A DNA stretch of 64,000 nucleotides from Rhodobacter capsulatus (GTDB taxonomy: Bacteria > Pseudomonadota > Alphaproteobacteria > Rhodobacterales > Rhodobacteraceae), in NCBI RefSeq assembly GCF_005144475.1, contig NZ_SWJZ01000025.1, forward strand, positions 1 through 64,000. Reading direction: 5' to 3'. Below, piece after piece: positions 24,368 to 33,449 of the stretch (within the stretch, counting starts at the first letter, position 1; each line of letters begins with the position of its first letter). A model generated the notes under the pieces. That model was not told the DNA's origin. It saw nothing but the letters and a program-made list of their open reading frames with translations, and did not search any database. The position numbers were made by a program, and so were the translations under genes.

Positions 24368-25750
24368 ATGCGGCTGATCTGCCCAAGATGCGGTGCGCAA
24401 TACGAGGTGGATGACGTGGTCATTCCCGCCGCGGGGCGCGATGTGCAATGTTCCGGCTGCGGCCAGACCTGGTTCCAGCCCAGCCGTCAGATGCTGGATG
24501 CGGCGGCGGACGGACCCGCCCCGGGGGCGCCGGAACCGCAGCTTGCGGCTTTGCCGGACCGCGCCGCCGACACCGACCTCGCAGCCGACCCCGAGCCCGA
24601 GGCCTGGCCCGAACCGGAGCCCGAAGACTGGCCGGAGCTTGCGCCCCCGCCTGAGCTTGCGCCGCAACCAGAGCCTGCGCCCCGGCCCGAACCGGCCCAA
24701 GCCGAACCGGCCCAAGCCGAACCCGCCGCACCGATCGGGACCGAGGCCGCCGCCCCGGAGATCGAGGCGCTTGACTGGGCCGTGCCCTCGGTTCCCGCGG
24801 ACCCCGAGCCCGAACCCGCCGATCTCGACCCGGCCGAGGTCGAAGCCGATGTGACCCAGGCCATCGCCGAGCTGATGCGCGCCCATCCGCTGACCCCGCC
24901 CGAGGATCCCGACCCGGCACCGCCCGAAACCGCCCAGCCCGAAGCCGCGCAACCGGAGCCGCGGTCGCTGACGCCCGCTGCCGTGACACCCCCGCCGACG
25001 CCTCACCCGGCCTCCGGCGATCTGGGCCCGGCACCGCGGGCGGGCGCCATTCCGCGTCGGCCACTGGACGAGAACCTGATGGCGATCCTGCGCGAAGAGG
25101 CCGAGCGCGAGGCCGCCGCACGCCGCGCCGAGGGCACGGGGATCGAAACGCAGGACGAAATGAACCTTGATCCGGTGCTGCCCCTGGTCGCGCCGGTTCC
25201 GCCCGCGCCCATCCCCCCCGCACCGATGCCCCCCGCGCCGATGCCGCCAACGCCCGCCGCGGTCGCCCCGGTGCAGCCGCAGCGCATCGCCCCGTCGCTG
25301 CGGGCCGAGCCGCGCCGGGTGCCCGATTTCAGCGATCTGAATTCCTGGGACGACACCGGGCATCCCGCCGATCTGACCGAGGGCCCCGATCCCGCCCCTT
25401 CGGACAGCGCCGAGCGCGCGCCGCGTCGCCAGCGTCTGCCCGACATCGACGAGATCAATTCCAGCCTGCGCGCCAGTGCCGACCGCGCGGGCGACATTGC
25501 CGCGCTGGGCCCGATGCAGGCGCAGCAAGACACCCGCTCGGGTTTCCGGCTCGGCTTTTCGATGGTGCTGCTGCTCTCGGCGCTGGCGCTGCTGGTCTAT
25601 GCCTATGCGCCGCAGCTGGGCGGGCGGGTGCCTGCCCTGACGCCGCTGCTGGACAGCTATGTCGCCACGGTGGATGCGGCGCGGATCTGGCTTGATGCGC
25701 AGCTGCGCGGGGTGATCGCCGCGATGCAGGCGGAGACGCCGCAGGGCTGA
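24368..25750 (+). CDS. Zinc-ribbon (MJ0042-type) Pro/Glu-rich membrane protein
   Basis: A 460-residue protein. The N-terminal zinc ribbon has two CxxC pairs: MRLICPRCGAQYEVDD and VQCSGCGQTWF. A long Ala/Pro/Glu-rich, probably disordered region runs from about 40 to 340. A conserved segment (RVPDFSDLNSWDD, LPDIDEINSSLRA) precedes one membrane helix at about 397-417 (FSMVLLLSALALLVYAYAP). Proteins of this layout are common next to ftsE in Rhodobacteraceae, but no biochemical role is established. The zinc ribbon should face the cytoplasm. Confidence 0.82.
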   Translation: MRLICPRCGAQYEVDDVVIPAAGRDVQCSGCGQTWFQPSRQMLDAAADGPAPGAPEPQLAALPDRAADTDLAADPEPEAWPEPEPEDWPELAPPPELAPQPEPAPRPEPAQAEPAQAEPAAPIGTEAAAPEIEALDWAVPSVPADPEPEPADLDPAEVEADVTQAIAELMRAHPLTPPEDPDPAPPETAQPEAAQPEPRSLTPAAVTPPPTPHPASGDLGPAPRAGAIPRRPLDENLMAILREEAEREAAARRAEGTGIETQDEMNLDPVLPLVAPVPPAPIPPAPMPPAPMPPTPAAVAPVQPQRIAPSLRAEPRRVPDFSDLNSWDDTGHPADLTEGPDPAPSDSAERAPRRQRLPDIDEINSSLRASADRAGDIAALGPMQAQQDTRSGFRLGFSMVLLLSALALLVYAYAPQLGGRVPALTPLLDSYVATVDAARIWLDAQLRGVIAAMQAETPQG

Positions 25751-25771
25751 TCCGGCCGGTCGGCGCCCGGC

Positions 25772-28363
25772 TCAGGGCGCCGCGAAGCGATCCAGCAGGC
25801 GCCGCAGATAATCCCTTTCGGGCTCGGGGCGTTGCCGCTCGGCGCTGCGGCGGCGGATTTCATCCAGCAGATCGCGGGCGCGGCGATAGATGTCGTCACC
25901 CTTCAAAAGATCAGAGTCGGTGCCGATCCGGCTGCCCTCGCCCGTCGCCCGGCCCAAGGGATCGCGCGGCAATTCGCGTTCGCCGTGCCCGCCCATCGCA
26001 TCGCCGCGCCGCTCCATCCCCTGCGCGCCCTGGCCGGTCTGGCCCTGGCCGTTTTCTTCGGCCAGAGCCTCGCCCAGATGGCGCATGCCCTCGCGCAGCG
26101 CCTCGATCGCATCGGCCTGCTGATCGATCGCCCCGCCCAGATCGCCGTCCTTCAGCGCCTGTTCGGCGCCGTCCATCGCATCCCCGGCCCCTTCCAGCGC
26201 CCGTTCGGCCTGTCGCGCCGCCTCGCCGTCCAGCCGCGGCATCAACCCGCGCTGGCGTTCCAGATCCCGGCGCAGCGCATGCTGCCGGTGGGCCAGATCC
26301 TGCCCCGTCAGGCCTTGCCCCGGGTCATCGCCGCCCGCTTGCGGCGGCTCCCCGGGTTGCGGCTGCATCTGCGGCCCGCCCGGCCCGGGCTGTTCAAACC
26401 CCGGATCGACGCCCTCGGGTTGCGGGCTGCGCTGCATCTGCCGGAAGGCGTCATCCGACAGGCTCTGCTGGTCGCGCAGGGTCTGGCCAAGGTCTTTCAT
26501 CGCCTTGCCCCCGGGCATGTCGCCCTCGCCGCCCTCGCCCTGGGTGACCTGCATGTTTTCCATCAGCCGCGCCAGCTGATCAAGCAGCTCCTGCGCCTCG
26601 GCCATCTTGCCTTCTTCCATCAGACGCTGGATTTCCGCCATCATCTGCTGGATCTGATCGCCGGTGATGCGCTGGCTGTCCTGCTTCTGGCCGAATTGCG
26701 GCCCCTGCTCCTGATCCGTGGCGCGTTCGGCCAGCATCTGCAGATAGCGGTCGGTGGCCTCCTTCAGCTCGGCCATCAGCTTGGCGATCTCGTCCTTCGA
26801 GGCGCCGTTGCGGATCGCCTCGCTCAGCCGTTCCTGCGCCTGCTGCATCGCCGAAAGCGCATCGGCCAGACCGCCATCTTCCAGCAGTTTCGCCAGATCC
26901 CACAGCGTCTTGGCAACCTCGTCCCGGGCCTCGGGGGTCAGGGATGCCCCCTCCAGACGCTCGATCTGCGCATGCAGCGCCTCGGCCATCTGCGGCGCGG
27001 GAAACAGGCGCTCGGGCCGGTTCAGGATCGCCCGCAGAAGCGCGGCCGTGCGGGGGGCGTTTTCGCGCGACCACAGAAGATCGCGGCGCAGCTCGATCAG
27101 CGCCGCCGCCCGCGGATCAAAGAACCGCCGCCCGGGCAGCTCGAAGCCCTGATCGCCGCTGCGGCCGGTCTGACCCAGCCCGTCCTCGACCGACAGCGAG
27201 AGCGTCACCGGCAGGTTCGCCCACGGATGTTCGGACATGTCCTCGGTCAGCATTTCGGTGAAATCGGCGCGCGAGCCGGTGATCGGCAGCGGCAGATCGA
27301 AGGTCAGATCCGGGCGCGGCTCGGGGGCAAGGGCCAGCCCGTAACGACGGTCGATCGCCGCCAGATCCAGGCTGATCTGCGCCTGCCCCCGGACCACGCC
27401 GTAATCATCGGTGGCGTGGAAGGGCTGCGCCAGCTTGCCATCGGCGCGCCGTTCGGCCAGCCGCGGCAGCTCGACCGCGGGGGCGGCATCCGACAGCAGC
27501 GTGACGCGGAAGCTGCGCCCCATCCGCCCGCCGATCTCGATCACGCCGGACCGACGGGCCGTCAGATCAAGGCTTTGCACCTCGGCGCCGTCGGTCTTTT
27601 CGGGCGTCGCGGCGGGGCTTGAGACGGTTTCGGTGAAGGGCACCGACCCGGGCCGGCCGTAAAAGCGGAAGCTGAGTTTCGTGCCCTCGGGCAGGACCAG
27701 CTCCGCGCCCTCGACGCCGTTCAGATAAAGCCCCGGCTTGCCGGTGTAGCGCGGCGGCTCGGCCCAGCCTTCCCAGGCGGGGCCCATCGCGGCTTCGGCG
27801 GCGCCGGGGGTCTGCGGCGGCCGGGCGGGGGTGAAGATCGCCAGGGGCGCGCCGAAGATCAGCGCCACGGTGACGCCGGTCAGGGCGGAGATCCGAAGGC
27901 CATAGGGGTCGCGCGGCGCCAGCTCGGGCGCGGGCAGGGGGGCGCGGGCAGCGGCGGCGCGTTCGGCCATGCGGCCGCGGTGCAAAGCCCAAAGCGCCCG
28001 TGTCGCCGGATCGGTGTCGCCCAGCGCCAGAGTGTCGGTCAGCGCGGCCAGCGGGCGGCCGGGCAGCGTCGCATCCAGCCGGGCAATCGCCTCGGCCCGG
28101 GTGGGGATGCGGAACCGGCGCAGCCCGGGCGCGGCCAGCACGACGGCCAGAACCCCCAGACAACCGGCAAGCACCGGCCATTGCCCCGCGCTCAAGTAAT
28201 CGGGCAGGCGAAAGGCCAAAAGGGTGAAGGTCAGCGCCGCCAAGGTCAGCAGCGGCCAGAAGGCGCGCAGCAGCCGTTCGGTCACCATCGCCGCCCGCGT
28301 CAGCGCGATCGGTCGGGCCAGCGGGGCGAGCGGGTCGCCCGGAAGGGGCGGCGGCGGCGGCAT
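25772..28363 (-). CDS. TIGR02302 family (DUF4175) large membrane protein
   Basis: An 863-residue protein. Three membrane helices lie near the N-terminus (about 33-53 FWPLLTLAALTFTLLAF; 60-80 PVLAGCLGVLAVVLAA; 155-175 ISALTGVTVALIFGAPLAIF). A beta-rich periplasmic region follows, then a long Gln/Met/Glu-rich helical tail (QIQQMMAEIQRLMEEGKMAE, and PQMQPQPGEPPQAGGDDPG). This layout matches TIGR02302, an alphaproteobacterial family of unknown function. It is convergent with the zinc-ribbon gene and follows lysA on the same strand, 27 bases away. Confidence 0.85.
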   Translation of the reverse strand: MPPPPPLPGDPLAPLARPIALTRAAMVTERLLRAFWPLLTLAALTFTLLAFRLPDYLSAGQWPVLAGCLGVLAVVLAAPGLRRFRIPTRAEAIARLDATLPGRPLAALTDTLALGDTDPATRALWALHRGRMAERAAAARAPLPAPELAPRDPYGLRISALTGVTVALIFGAPLAIFTPARPPQTPGAAEAAMGPAWEGWAEPPRYTGKPGLYLNGVEGAELVLPEGTKLSFRFYGRPGSVPFTETVSSPAATPEKTDGAEVQSLDLTARRSGVIEIGGRMGRSFRVTLLSDAAPAVELPRLAERRADGKLAQPFHATDDYGVVRGQAQISLDLAAIDRRYGLALAPEPRPDLTFDLPLPITGSRADFTEMLTEDMSEHPWANLPVTLSLSVEDGLGQTGRSGDQGFELPGRRFFDPRAAALIELRRDLLWSRENAPRTAALLRAILNRPERLFPAPQMAEALHAQIERLEGASLTPEARDEVAKTLWDLAKLLEDGGLADALSAMQQAQERLSEAIRNGASKDEIAKLMAELKEATDRYLQMLAERATDQEQGPQFGQKQDSQRITGDQIQQMMAEIQRLMEEGKMAEAQELLDQLARLMENMQVTQGEGGEGDMPGGKAMKDLGQTLRDQQSLSDDAFRQMQRSPQPEGVDPGFEQPGPGGPQMQPQPGEPPQAGGDDPGQGLTGQDLAHRQHALRRDLERQRGLMPRLDGEAARQAERALEGAGDAMDGAEQALKDGDLGGAIDQQADAIEALREGMRHLGEALAEENGQGQTGQGAQGMERRGDAMGGHGERELPRDPLGRATGEGSRIGTDSDLLKGDDIYRRARDLLDEIRRRSAERQRPEPERDYLRRLLDRFAAP

Positions 28364-28390
28364 CGGTCCTTTCCGGCCCCGACTACGGGA

Positions 28391-29659
28391 TCAGAGCCAT
28401 TCCGGAATGCTATCGCGGGCCAGCATTTCCTCAAAGCTCGGTCTTTGCCGGATGACGGCGAAGTGATCCCCGCGGACCAGCACCTCGGGGATCAGCGGGC
28501 GGGAATTGTATTCCGAGGCCATCACCGCGCCATAGGCCCCCGCCGAGCGGAAGGCGACCAGATCGCCCTCGGCCATCGGCGGCAGCTCGCGGCCCTTGGT
28601 GAAGGTGTCGCCGGTTTCGCAAACCGGGCCGACGACATCGAAAGGCTGCGGCGCGATGCCCGGCGCGGGCTCGATCACCGGAACGATGTCGTGATGCGCG
28701 CCATACATCGAGGGCCGCACCAGATCGTTCATCGCCGCATCGACAATGAGGAAATTCCGCCCCTCGCCTTCCTTGAGCCAGATCACCGAGGTCACCATCA
28801 GCCCGGCATTGCCGGAAATCAGCCGCCCCGGCTCGATCTCGATCTCGCTGCCCAGATCGCCCAGAACGCGCTGGATCATCGCGCCGTAATCGGTGGGCAG
28901 GGGCGGCGCCTCGTTCGAGCGCTGGTGATAGGGAATGCCGAGGCCCCCCCCCAGATCGAGGCGGCGGATCTTGTGACCATCCTCGCGCAGGGCCAGCGTC
29001 AGCTCGCGGACCTTGGTGAAGGCGGCTTCAAAGGGCGCAAGGTCAGTCAGCTGGCTGCCGATATGCACATCGACGCCGATCACTTCGAGCCCGGGCAGTT
29101 TCGCGGCCTCGGCATAAACCGCGCGGGCCTTGGCGATCGGAATGCCGAACTTGTTTTCCGATTTGCCGGTGGCGATCTTTTCATGGGTCTTCGCGTCGAC
29201 ATCGGGGTTCACCCGCAAGGCAATCGGCGCGGTGACGCCCAGCGCGGTGGCAATGTCCGAAATCGCCCGCAGCTCGGGTTCGCTTTCGACGTTGAACTGC
29301 CGGATGCCGCCGGTCAGCGCCAGCCGGATTTCGTCGCGCGTCTTGCCGACGCCGGAAAAGACGATCCGCTCCCCCGGCACGCCCGCGGCTTTCGCCCGGC
29401 GGTATTCGCCACCCGAGACGACATCCATCCCGGCGCCCAGATCGCCGAGCAATTTCAGCACCGCAAGGTTCGAATTCGACTTGATCGCGAAACAGACCAG
29501 ATGATCGGTGCCCGCCAGCGCCGCATCGAAGAGCTGGAAATGCCGGGTCAGGGTCGCCGCGGAATAGACGTAGAACGGCGTGCCGACGGCGGCCGCGATC
29601 TCGGTCAAGGCCACGTCCTCGGCGTGCAGCACGCCATTGCGGTAAAGAAAATGATCCAT
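28391..29659 (-). CDS. lysA: Diaminopimelate decarboxylase
   Basis: A 422-residue fold-type III PLP enzyme that converts meso-diaminopimelate to L-lysine. The PLP lysine is in VCFAIKSNSNLAVLK. Other features are DVHIGSQLTDL, DLGGGLGIPYH, EPGRLISGNAG and the C-terminal active-site cysteine region GPVCETGDTFTKGR. Downstream on the same strand is the TIGR02302 gene, and upstream are two mini-lipoproteins and argH, so a loose argH-lysA transcription unit is likely. Confidence 0.95.
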   Translation of the reverse strand: MDHFLYRNGVLHAEDVALTEIAAAVGTPFYVYSAATLTRHFQLFDAALAGTDHLVCFAIKSNSNLAVLKLLGDLGAGMDVVSGGEYRRAKAAGVPGERIVFSGVGKTRDEIRLALTGGIRQFNVESEPELRAISDIATALGVTAPIALRVNPDVDAKTHEKIATGKSENKFGIPIAKARAVYAEAAKLPGLEVIGVDVHIGSQLTDLAPFEAAFTKVRELTLALREDGHKIRRLDLGGGLGIPYHQRSNEAPPLPTDYGAMIQRVLGDLGSEIEIEPGRLISGNAGLMVTSVIWLKEGEGRNFLIVDAAMNDLVRPSMYGAHHDIVPVIEPAPGIAPQPFDVVGPVCETGDTFTKGRELPPMAEGDLVAFRSAGAYGAVMASEYNSRPLIPEVLVRGDHFAVIRQRPSFEEMLARDSIPEWL

Positions 29660-29717
29660 CGCGCCCTCCGGTTCCTCGGGCGTTCTTAGCCGGTCGGCCC
29701 GGTCAAGAAAAGCGCTC

Positions 29718-29918
29718 TCAGAGCCCCATGCCCAGATGCAGCCAGCCCAGCCGCGTGCCGACGGTGCCGCGGCCGTTGCTGTTCACCCCCAGCCGGACCG
29801 GGCCTACGCCGGTCGACACCCCCGTCGTCACCTGACCGGCCGGATTGGCATGGACATTCGCCCGCGGCCCGGCGCAGGCCGCAAGCAGAATGAGCAGCAG
29901 CGGCAGCGCGATTTTCAC
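29718..29918 (-). CDS. Mini-lipoprotein
   Basis: A 66-residue product from a GTG start: KIALPLLLILLAACAGPRAN, a signal peptide with an LAAC lipobox. A short mature part rich in Gly/Val repeats follows (TTGVSTGVGPVRLGVNSNG). The GTG overlaps the TGA of the preceding mini-lipoprotein by 4 bases (GTGA). I do not recognise a function. Confidence 0.65.
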   Translation of the reverse strand: MKIALPLLLILLAACAGPRANVHANPAGQVTTGVSTGVGPVRLGVNSNGRGTVGTRLGWLHLGMGL

Positions 29919-30055
29919 AGCCCGCCCACCACGCCCATCCGCGCCTCGCCGGTGACCGAAATGCCGGGGGTCTGGGATTGCGGCGGCTTCGGCGGGCCGT
30001 CGACGCCGCAGCTCGCGGCGAAGGTCAGAACCGACAGGGCCAGAAGAATACGCAT
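29915..30055 (-). CDS. Argininosuccinate lyase-associated mini-lipoprotein
   Basis: A 46-residue product MRILLALSVLTFAASCGVDG, with a signal peptide and lipobox AASC. A short Pro-rich mature tail follows (PPKPPQSQTPGISVTGEARM). It begins 13 bases after argH. Tiny lipoproteins in this position are common in the Rhodobacteraceae; their role is unknown. Its 3' end overlaps the next mini-lipoprotein by 4 bases. Confidence 0.7.
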   Translation of the reverse strand: MRILLALSVLTFAASCGVDGPPKPPQSQTPGISVTGEARMGVVGGL

Positions 30056-30068
30056 GCAACCTCCGATG

Positions 30069-31466
30069 TCAGGCCAGAAGCCCCTGCCAGCGCGCCACCT
30101 GGGCGCGGACCTGATCGGGGGCGGTGCCGCCGTAAGACTGCCGCGAGGCGACCGAATTGTGAACCCCAAGCACGGAATAGACCGCCTCGGTCAGCGCCGG
30201 ATGGGCGGATTTCAGCTCTTCCAGGCTCAGATCGGGCAGATCGCAGCCCTTCTTCTCCGCCAGCGCCACCAGCGAGCCGGTGACATGATGGGCGTCGCGG
30301 AAGGGCAGACCGGCCTCGCGCACCAGCCAATCGGCCAGATCCGTCGCGGTCGAGAAGCCGGAGGAGGCCGCCGCCTCCAGTTTCGCCGTGTTCACCGTCA
30401 GATCCGACATCATCCCGGTCATCGCCGCCAAGGCCAGCATCAGCGTGTCGGCGGCGTCGAAAACCTGTTCCTTGTCTTCCTGCATGTCCTTGGAATAGGC
30501 GAGCGGCAGGCCCTTCATCACGGTGAACAGCGCGACGGCCGCGCCCAGCACCCGGCCGATCTTGGCGCGGATGAGTTCGGCCGCATCGGGGTTGCGCTTT
30601 TGCGGCATGATGCTGGAGCCCGTCGACCATTTGTCCGACATCGCCACAAACCGGAACTGCGCCGAGGACCAGATCACCAGCTCTTCCGCCAGACGGCTCA
30701 GATGCACCGAGCAGATCGCCGCCGAGGACAGGAATTCCAGCGCGAAATCGCGGTCCGACACGCCATCAAGGCTGTTCGCCATCGGCCGGTCAAAGCCCAA
30801 AGCTTGCGCCGTCATGTGCCGGTCGATCGGAAAGCCCGTGCCCGCCAGCGCGGCAGAGCCCAGCGGGCATTCGTTCATCCGCTTGCGCGCGTCTTCGAAG
30901 CGGCTCCGGTCGCGGGCGAACATCTCGACATAGGCCATCATGTGATGGCCCCAGGTCACCGGCTGCGCGGTCTGCAGATGGGTGAAGCCCGGCATCACCC
31001 AATCGGCGCCCTGTTCGGCCTGTGCCACCAGCACCTTCATCAGCGCGCTGAGCGAAGTGATCGCCGCATCGGCCTGATCGCGGACCCAAAGCCGGAAATC
31101 GGTCGCCACCTGGTCGTTGCGGCTCCGCGCGGTGTGCAACCGCCCCGCCGGTTCGCCGATCAGAACCTTCAGCCGCGCTTCCACATTCATGTGAATGTCT
31201 TCCAGCGCGGTCGAAAACGGGAAATCCCCCGCCTCGATCTCTGACAAGACCGTGAGCAACCCTTCCCCGATCGCCTCGGCATCGCTATTCGTCAAGATAC
31301 CCGTCGCGGCCAGCATCGCCGCATGGGCCCGGCTGCCGCGGATATCCTGTGCGTAAAGCCGCTTGTCGAACGAGATCGAGGCGTTGATCGCCTCCATGAT
31401 CGCGTCCGGACCGGCGGCGAAGCGCCCGCCCCACATGGCGTTCGAGGAGTTCGTGTCGTCGGTCAT
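30069..31466 (-). CDS. argH: Argininosuccinate lyase
   Basis: A 465-residue fumarase/aspartase-superfamily enzyme catalysing the last step of arginine synthesis, argininosuccinate to arginine and fumarate. It carries the superfamily signature [25 protein letters not shown] and [18 protein letters not shown] are the other active-site regions. The start [16 protein letters not shown] at 31464-31466 fits the family; an in-frame ATG at 31493 would overlap the divergent gene. Confidence 0.96.
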   Translation of the reverse strand: MTDDTNSSNAMWGGRFAAGPDAIMEAINASISFDKRLYAQDIRGSRAHAAMLAATGILTNSDAEAIGEGLLTVLSEIEAGDFPFSTALEDIHMNVEARLKVLIGEPAGRLHTARSRNDQVATDFRLWVRDQADAAITSLSALMKVLVAQAEQGADWVMPGFTHLQTAQPVTWGHHMMAYVEMFARDRSRFEDARKRMNECPLGSAALAGTGFPIDRHMTAQALGFDRPMANSLDGVSDRDFALEFLSSAAICSVHLSRLAEELVIWSSAQFRFVAMSDKWSTGSSIMPQKRNPDAAELIRAKIGRVLGAAVALFTVMKGLPLAYSKDMQEDKEQVFDAADTLMLALAAMTGMMSDLTVNTAKLEAAASSGFSTATDLADWLVREAGLPFRDAHHVTGSLVALAEKKGCDLPDLSLEELKSAHPALTEAVYSVLGVHNSVASRQSYGGTAPDQVRAQVARWQGLLA

Positions 31467-31491
31467 CGTCAGGCCCTTCGTCGGAGGCATC

Positions 31492-32037
31492 ATGCTGCGG
31501 TTGTTCGTCCTTTATACGGCCCTTGCCCTTTGCGCAAATGCCGCCACCGCCGCCGACCTCTCGGCCCTGAAGCAGGGCGAGATGAAGAAACTCGCCGTCT
31601 TCACCGAGCCGTTGGCCCTGCCCGAGATCCCCTTCGTCGATGAAACCGGCACCAGCCACCGGCTTGCAGATTATCGCGGCAAGGTGGTGCTGTTGAACCT
31701 CTGGGCGACCTGGTGTGCGCCCTGCCGCAAGGAAATGCCCGATATCGCGGCGCTTCAGGCCGAGATCGGCGGGGATGATTTCACCGTGCTGACGGTGGCC
31801 TCCAGCAATCGCGACACCCAGGCGAAGGTGGGGGCGTTTTTCGAGAAACAGGGCATCACCCAGCTGCCGCGGATGATCGACGAGACCGAACGGCTGCCGC
31901 GGGCGTTGGGGGTTCCCGGCCTGCCCGCCTCGTTCCTGATCGATCGCCGGGGGCAGATCGTGGCGCAGCTCTTTGGCCCGGCCGATTGGTCAAGCGCGGA
32001 AGCGAAAGCGGTGATCGCGGCGCTGCGCGCCGAGTGA
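31492..32037 (+). CDS. TlpA-like thiol:disulfide oxidoreductase
   Basis: A 181-residue exported thioredoxin-like protein. The signal peptide [20 protein letters not shown] is followed by a redoxin fold with the active site [13 protein letters not shown] at about residue 80. [19 protein letters not shown] is the cis-proline region. Such proteins reduce cytochrome c or other periplasmic thiols. No cytochrome maturation genes adjoin. The ATG at 31492 has TCGGAGG upstream. It is divergent from argH, with 25 bases between the starts, and its stop abuts that of the PAS protein. Confidence 0.88.
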   Translation: MLRLFVLYTALALCANAATAADLSALKQGEMKKLAVFTEPLALPEIPFVDETGTSHRLADYRGKVVLLNLWATWCAPCRKEMPDIAALQAEIGGDDFTVLTVASSNRDTQAKVGAFFEKQGITQLPRMIDETERLPRALGVPGLPASFLIDRRGQIVAQLFGPADWSSAEAKAVIAALRAE

Positions 32038-33273
32038 TCAGCGCGATTCGGCGCGCATGAACTGGCTCATCGAGGAGCCGATCTCCTCCGACAGGCGCAT
32101 GATCGATTCGAGCCGGTTCTTGATGTCGGCGTGGAAGATGTCGAGCTGATCGATCGTCGCCGAAAGCCCGCCGCTGTTGTCGCGCATCCGCCCGCATTCG
32201 ACACGGCCGAGCACCCGGATCGTGTCGAGCCCCAGCATCAGGCGGCGAATCTCGGCGCTGGCGCGAAACAATTCCTCGGCATGGCCGACGGCGCGCATCA
32301 TCGCATCGCGCGTGTCGGTGTAGGACCGGGCCTCAAGCTCGCGCAGCAGCGCGCGTTCCACGTTCCAGTCGATTCCCTCGACCTGGGCGACATCGCGGAA
32401 CCCGGCGTTCATTTCCTTCAGCACCCGGTTGGAGCCGAGCAGGAACAAGGCCCGGGCCGCCTGCCGCGACACCCGGTCACAAAGGTTGTCGCGTCCGGCG
32501 ACGAAACTGCGCAGCCGCTCGGAGATCACCAGCGACGACGCCTTGTAATTCTCCGAGATCGCCGAGACCGGACCGCCCGAAGGTTCCAGCCGCGAGGCGA
32601 CGATACGCATGTTGTTCGGGATCGACTGCAACGCCTCGAAGCTGCGCAGAAGCTTGGTCTGTTCCTGCGTCACCCGTTCGAGCGACTTGTTCATGTCGAT
32701 CAGCCGCTGCGTGCGCGGATCGGCCGGACGGCCAAGCCGCGCATCCCGCGCCGCAAGTTCCTGCCCGAGCGCGAAGGCCATGTAGCTTGTGTAGCTGGAA
32801 AATCCCTCGGCCAGGGCAAGGGCGCGCAGCTCTCCGGCGCTGACCTCGGGGTCGAGCCGTTCGGCCCGTTCGCGCGCGCTGAGTTTGGTATAGACATCGC
32901 GAAACCGCTCGAAAAGCGGTGTCGAGGGTTTCAGCCGCACCGACAGGAAGCCGCCGTCGACCGGCATCAGGACAGCGAAGACCCAGTAGATATCGCCGTT
33001 GCGGACGCGGTTCTTGACATAGGCCCCCATCGGATGACCGGCGCCGAGCGCACTCCACAAGATGCGGAACACGCCGCGCGGCGTGTCGGGATGCCGGACG
33101 ATCTTGTGCGGGGCCCCCAGAAGTTCGGACCATTCGAACCCCGAAACCCGGTGGAACACCTCGTTGCCGGCAATGATCACCCCGCGCTTGTCGGTGCGGG
33201 AGTAAAAGAGTTCATCGAAGCCGAAGGGGGCTTCGTTCTCCTGCGATTTGGAAAGATCGGTCGGCGCGGTCAT
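32038..33273 (-). CDS. PAS domain sensor protein without recognisable output domain
   Basis: A 411-residue soluble protein. An Aer-like PAS domain fills about residues 15-125 (FYSRTDKRGVIIAGNEVFHR, GAPHKIVRHPDTPRGVF, RNGDIYWVFAVLMPVDGGF). The remainder is helical (LERVTQEQTKLLRSFEALQ, LFRASAEIRRLMLGLDTIRV) and may be a degenerate methyl-accepting-like coiled coil, but I see no kinase, HAMP or canonical MCP hairpin. It probably senses redox state or a ligand and signals by protein contact. It is divergent from an EAL phosphodiesterase gene. Confidence 0.82.
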   Translation of the reverse strand: MTAPTDLSKSQENEAPFGFDELFYSRTDKRGVIIAGNEVFHRVSGFEWSELLGAPHKIVRHPDTPRGVFRILWSALGAGHPMGAYVKNRVRNGDIYWVFAVLMPVDGGFLSVRLKPSTPLFERFRDVYTKLSARERAERLDPEVSAGELRALALAEGFSSYTSYMAFALGQELAARDARLGRPADPRTQRLIDMNKSLERVTQEQTKLLRSFEALQSIPNNMRIVASRLEPSGGPVSAISENYKASSLVISERLRSFVAGRDNLCDRVSRQAARALFLLGSNRVLKEMNAGFRDVAQVEGIDWNVERALLRELEARSYTDTRDAMMRAVGHAEELFRASAEIRRLMLGLDTIRVLGRVECGRMRDNSGGLSATIDQLDIFHADIKNRLESIMRLSEEIGSSMSQFMRAESR

Positions 33274-33449
33274 GACTACCCTGAAGCTGAACACTGAAAC
33301 AACCATAAGCCGCCAAGGTAAGCGAAACGTATACAACCGAGGGTTTATCTGGAAAGGTTCTCATTAACCACGCGGCACGGAACTTGCGGCGCTTTACCTG
33401 TTGTTAGCCGAAATCGCGGAATCTGGCTTCGTACCTGATGGAGGGGCCG
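33274..33449. promoter_or_regulatory. Divergent promoter region of PAS and EAL genes
   Basis: A 176-base interval, locally AT-rich at 33290-33370, with no ORF. It must hold the divergent promoters. I see no convincing palindrome. GGAGG at about 33440 serves the EAL start. Confidence 0.5.
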
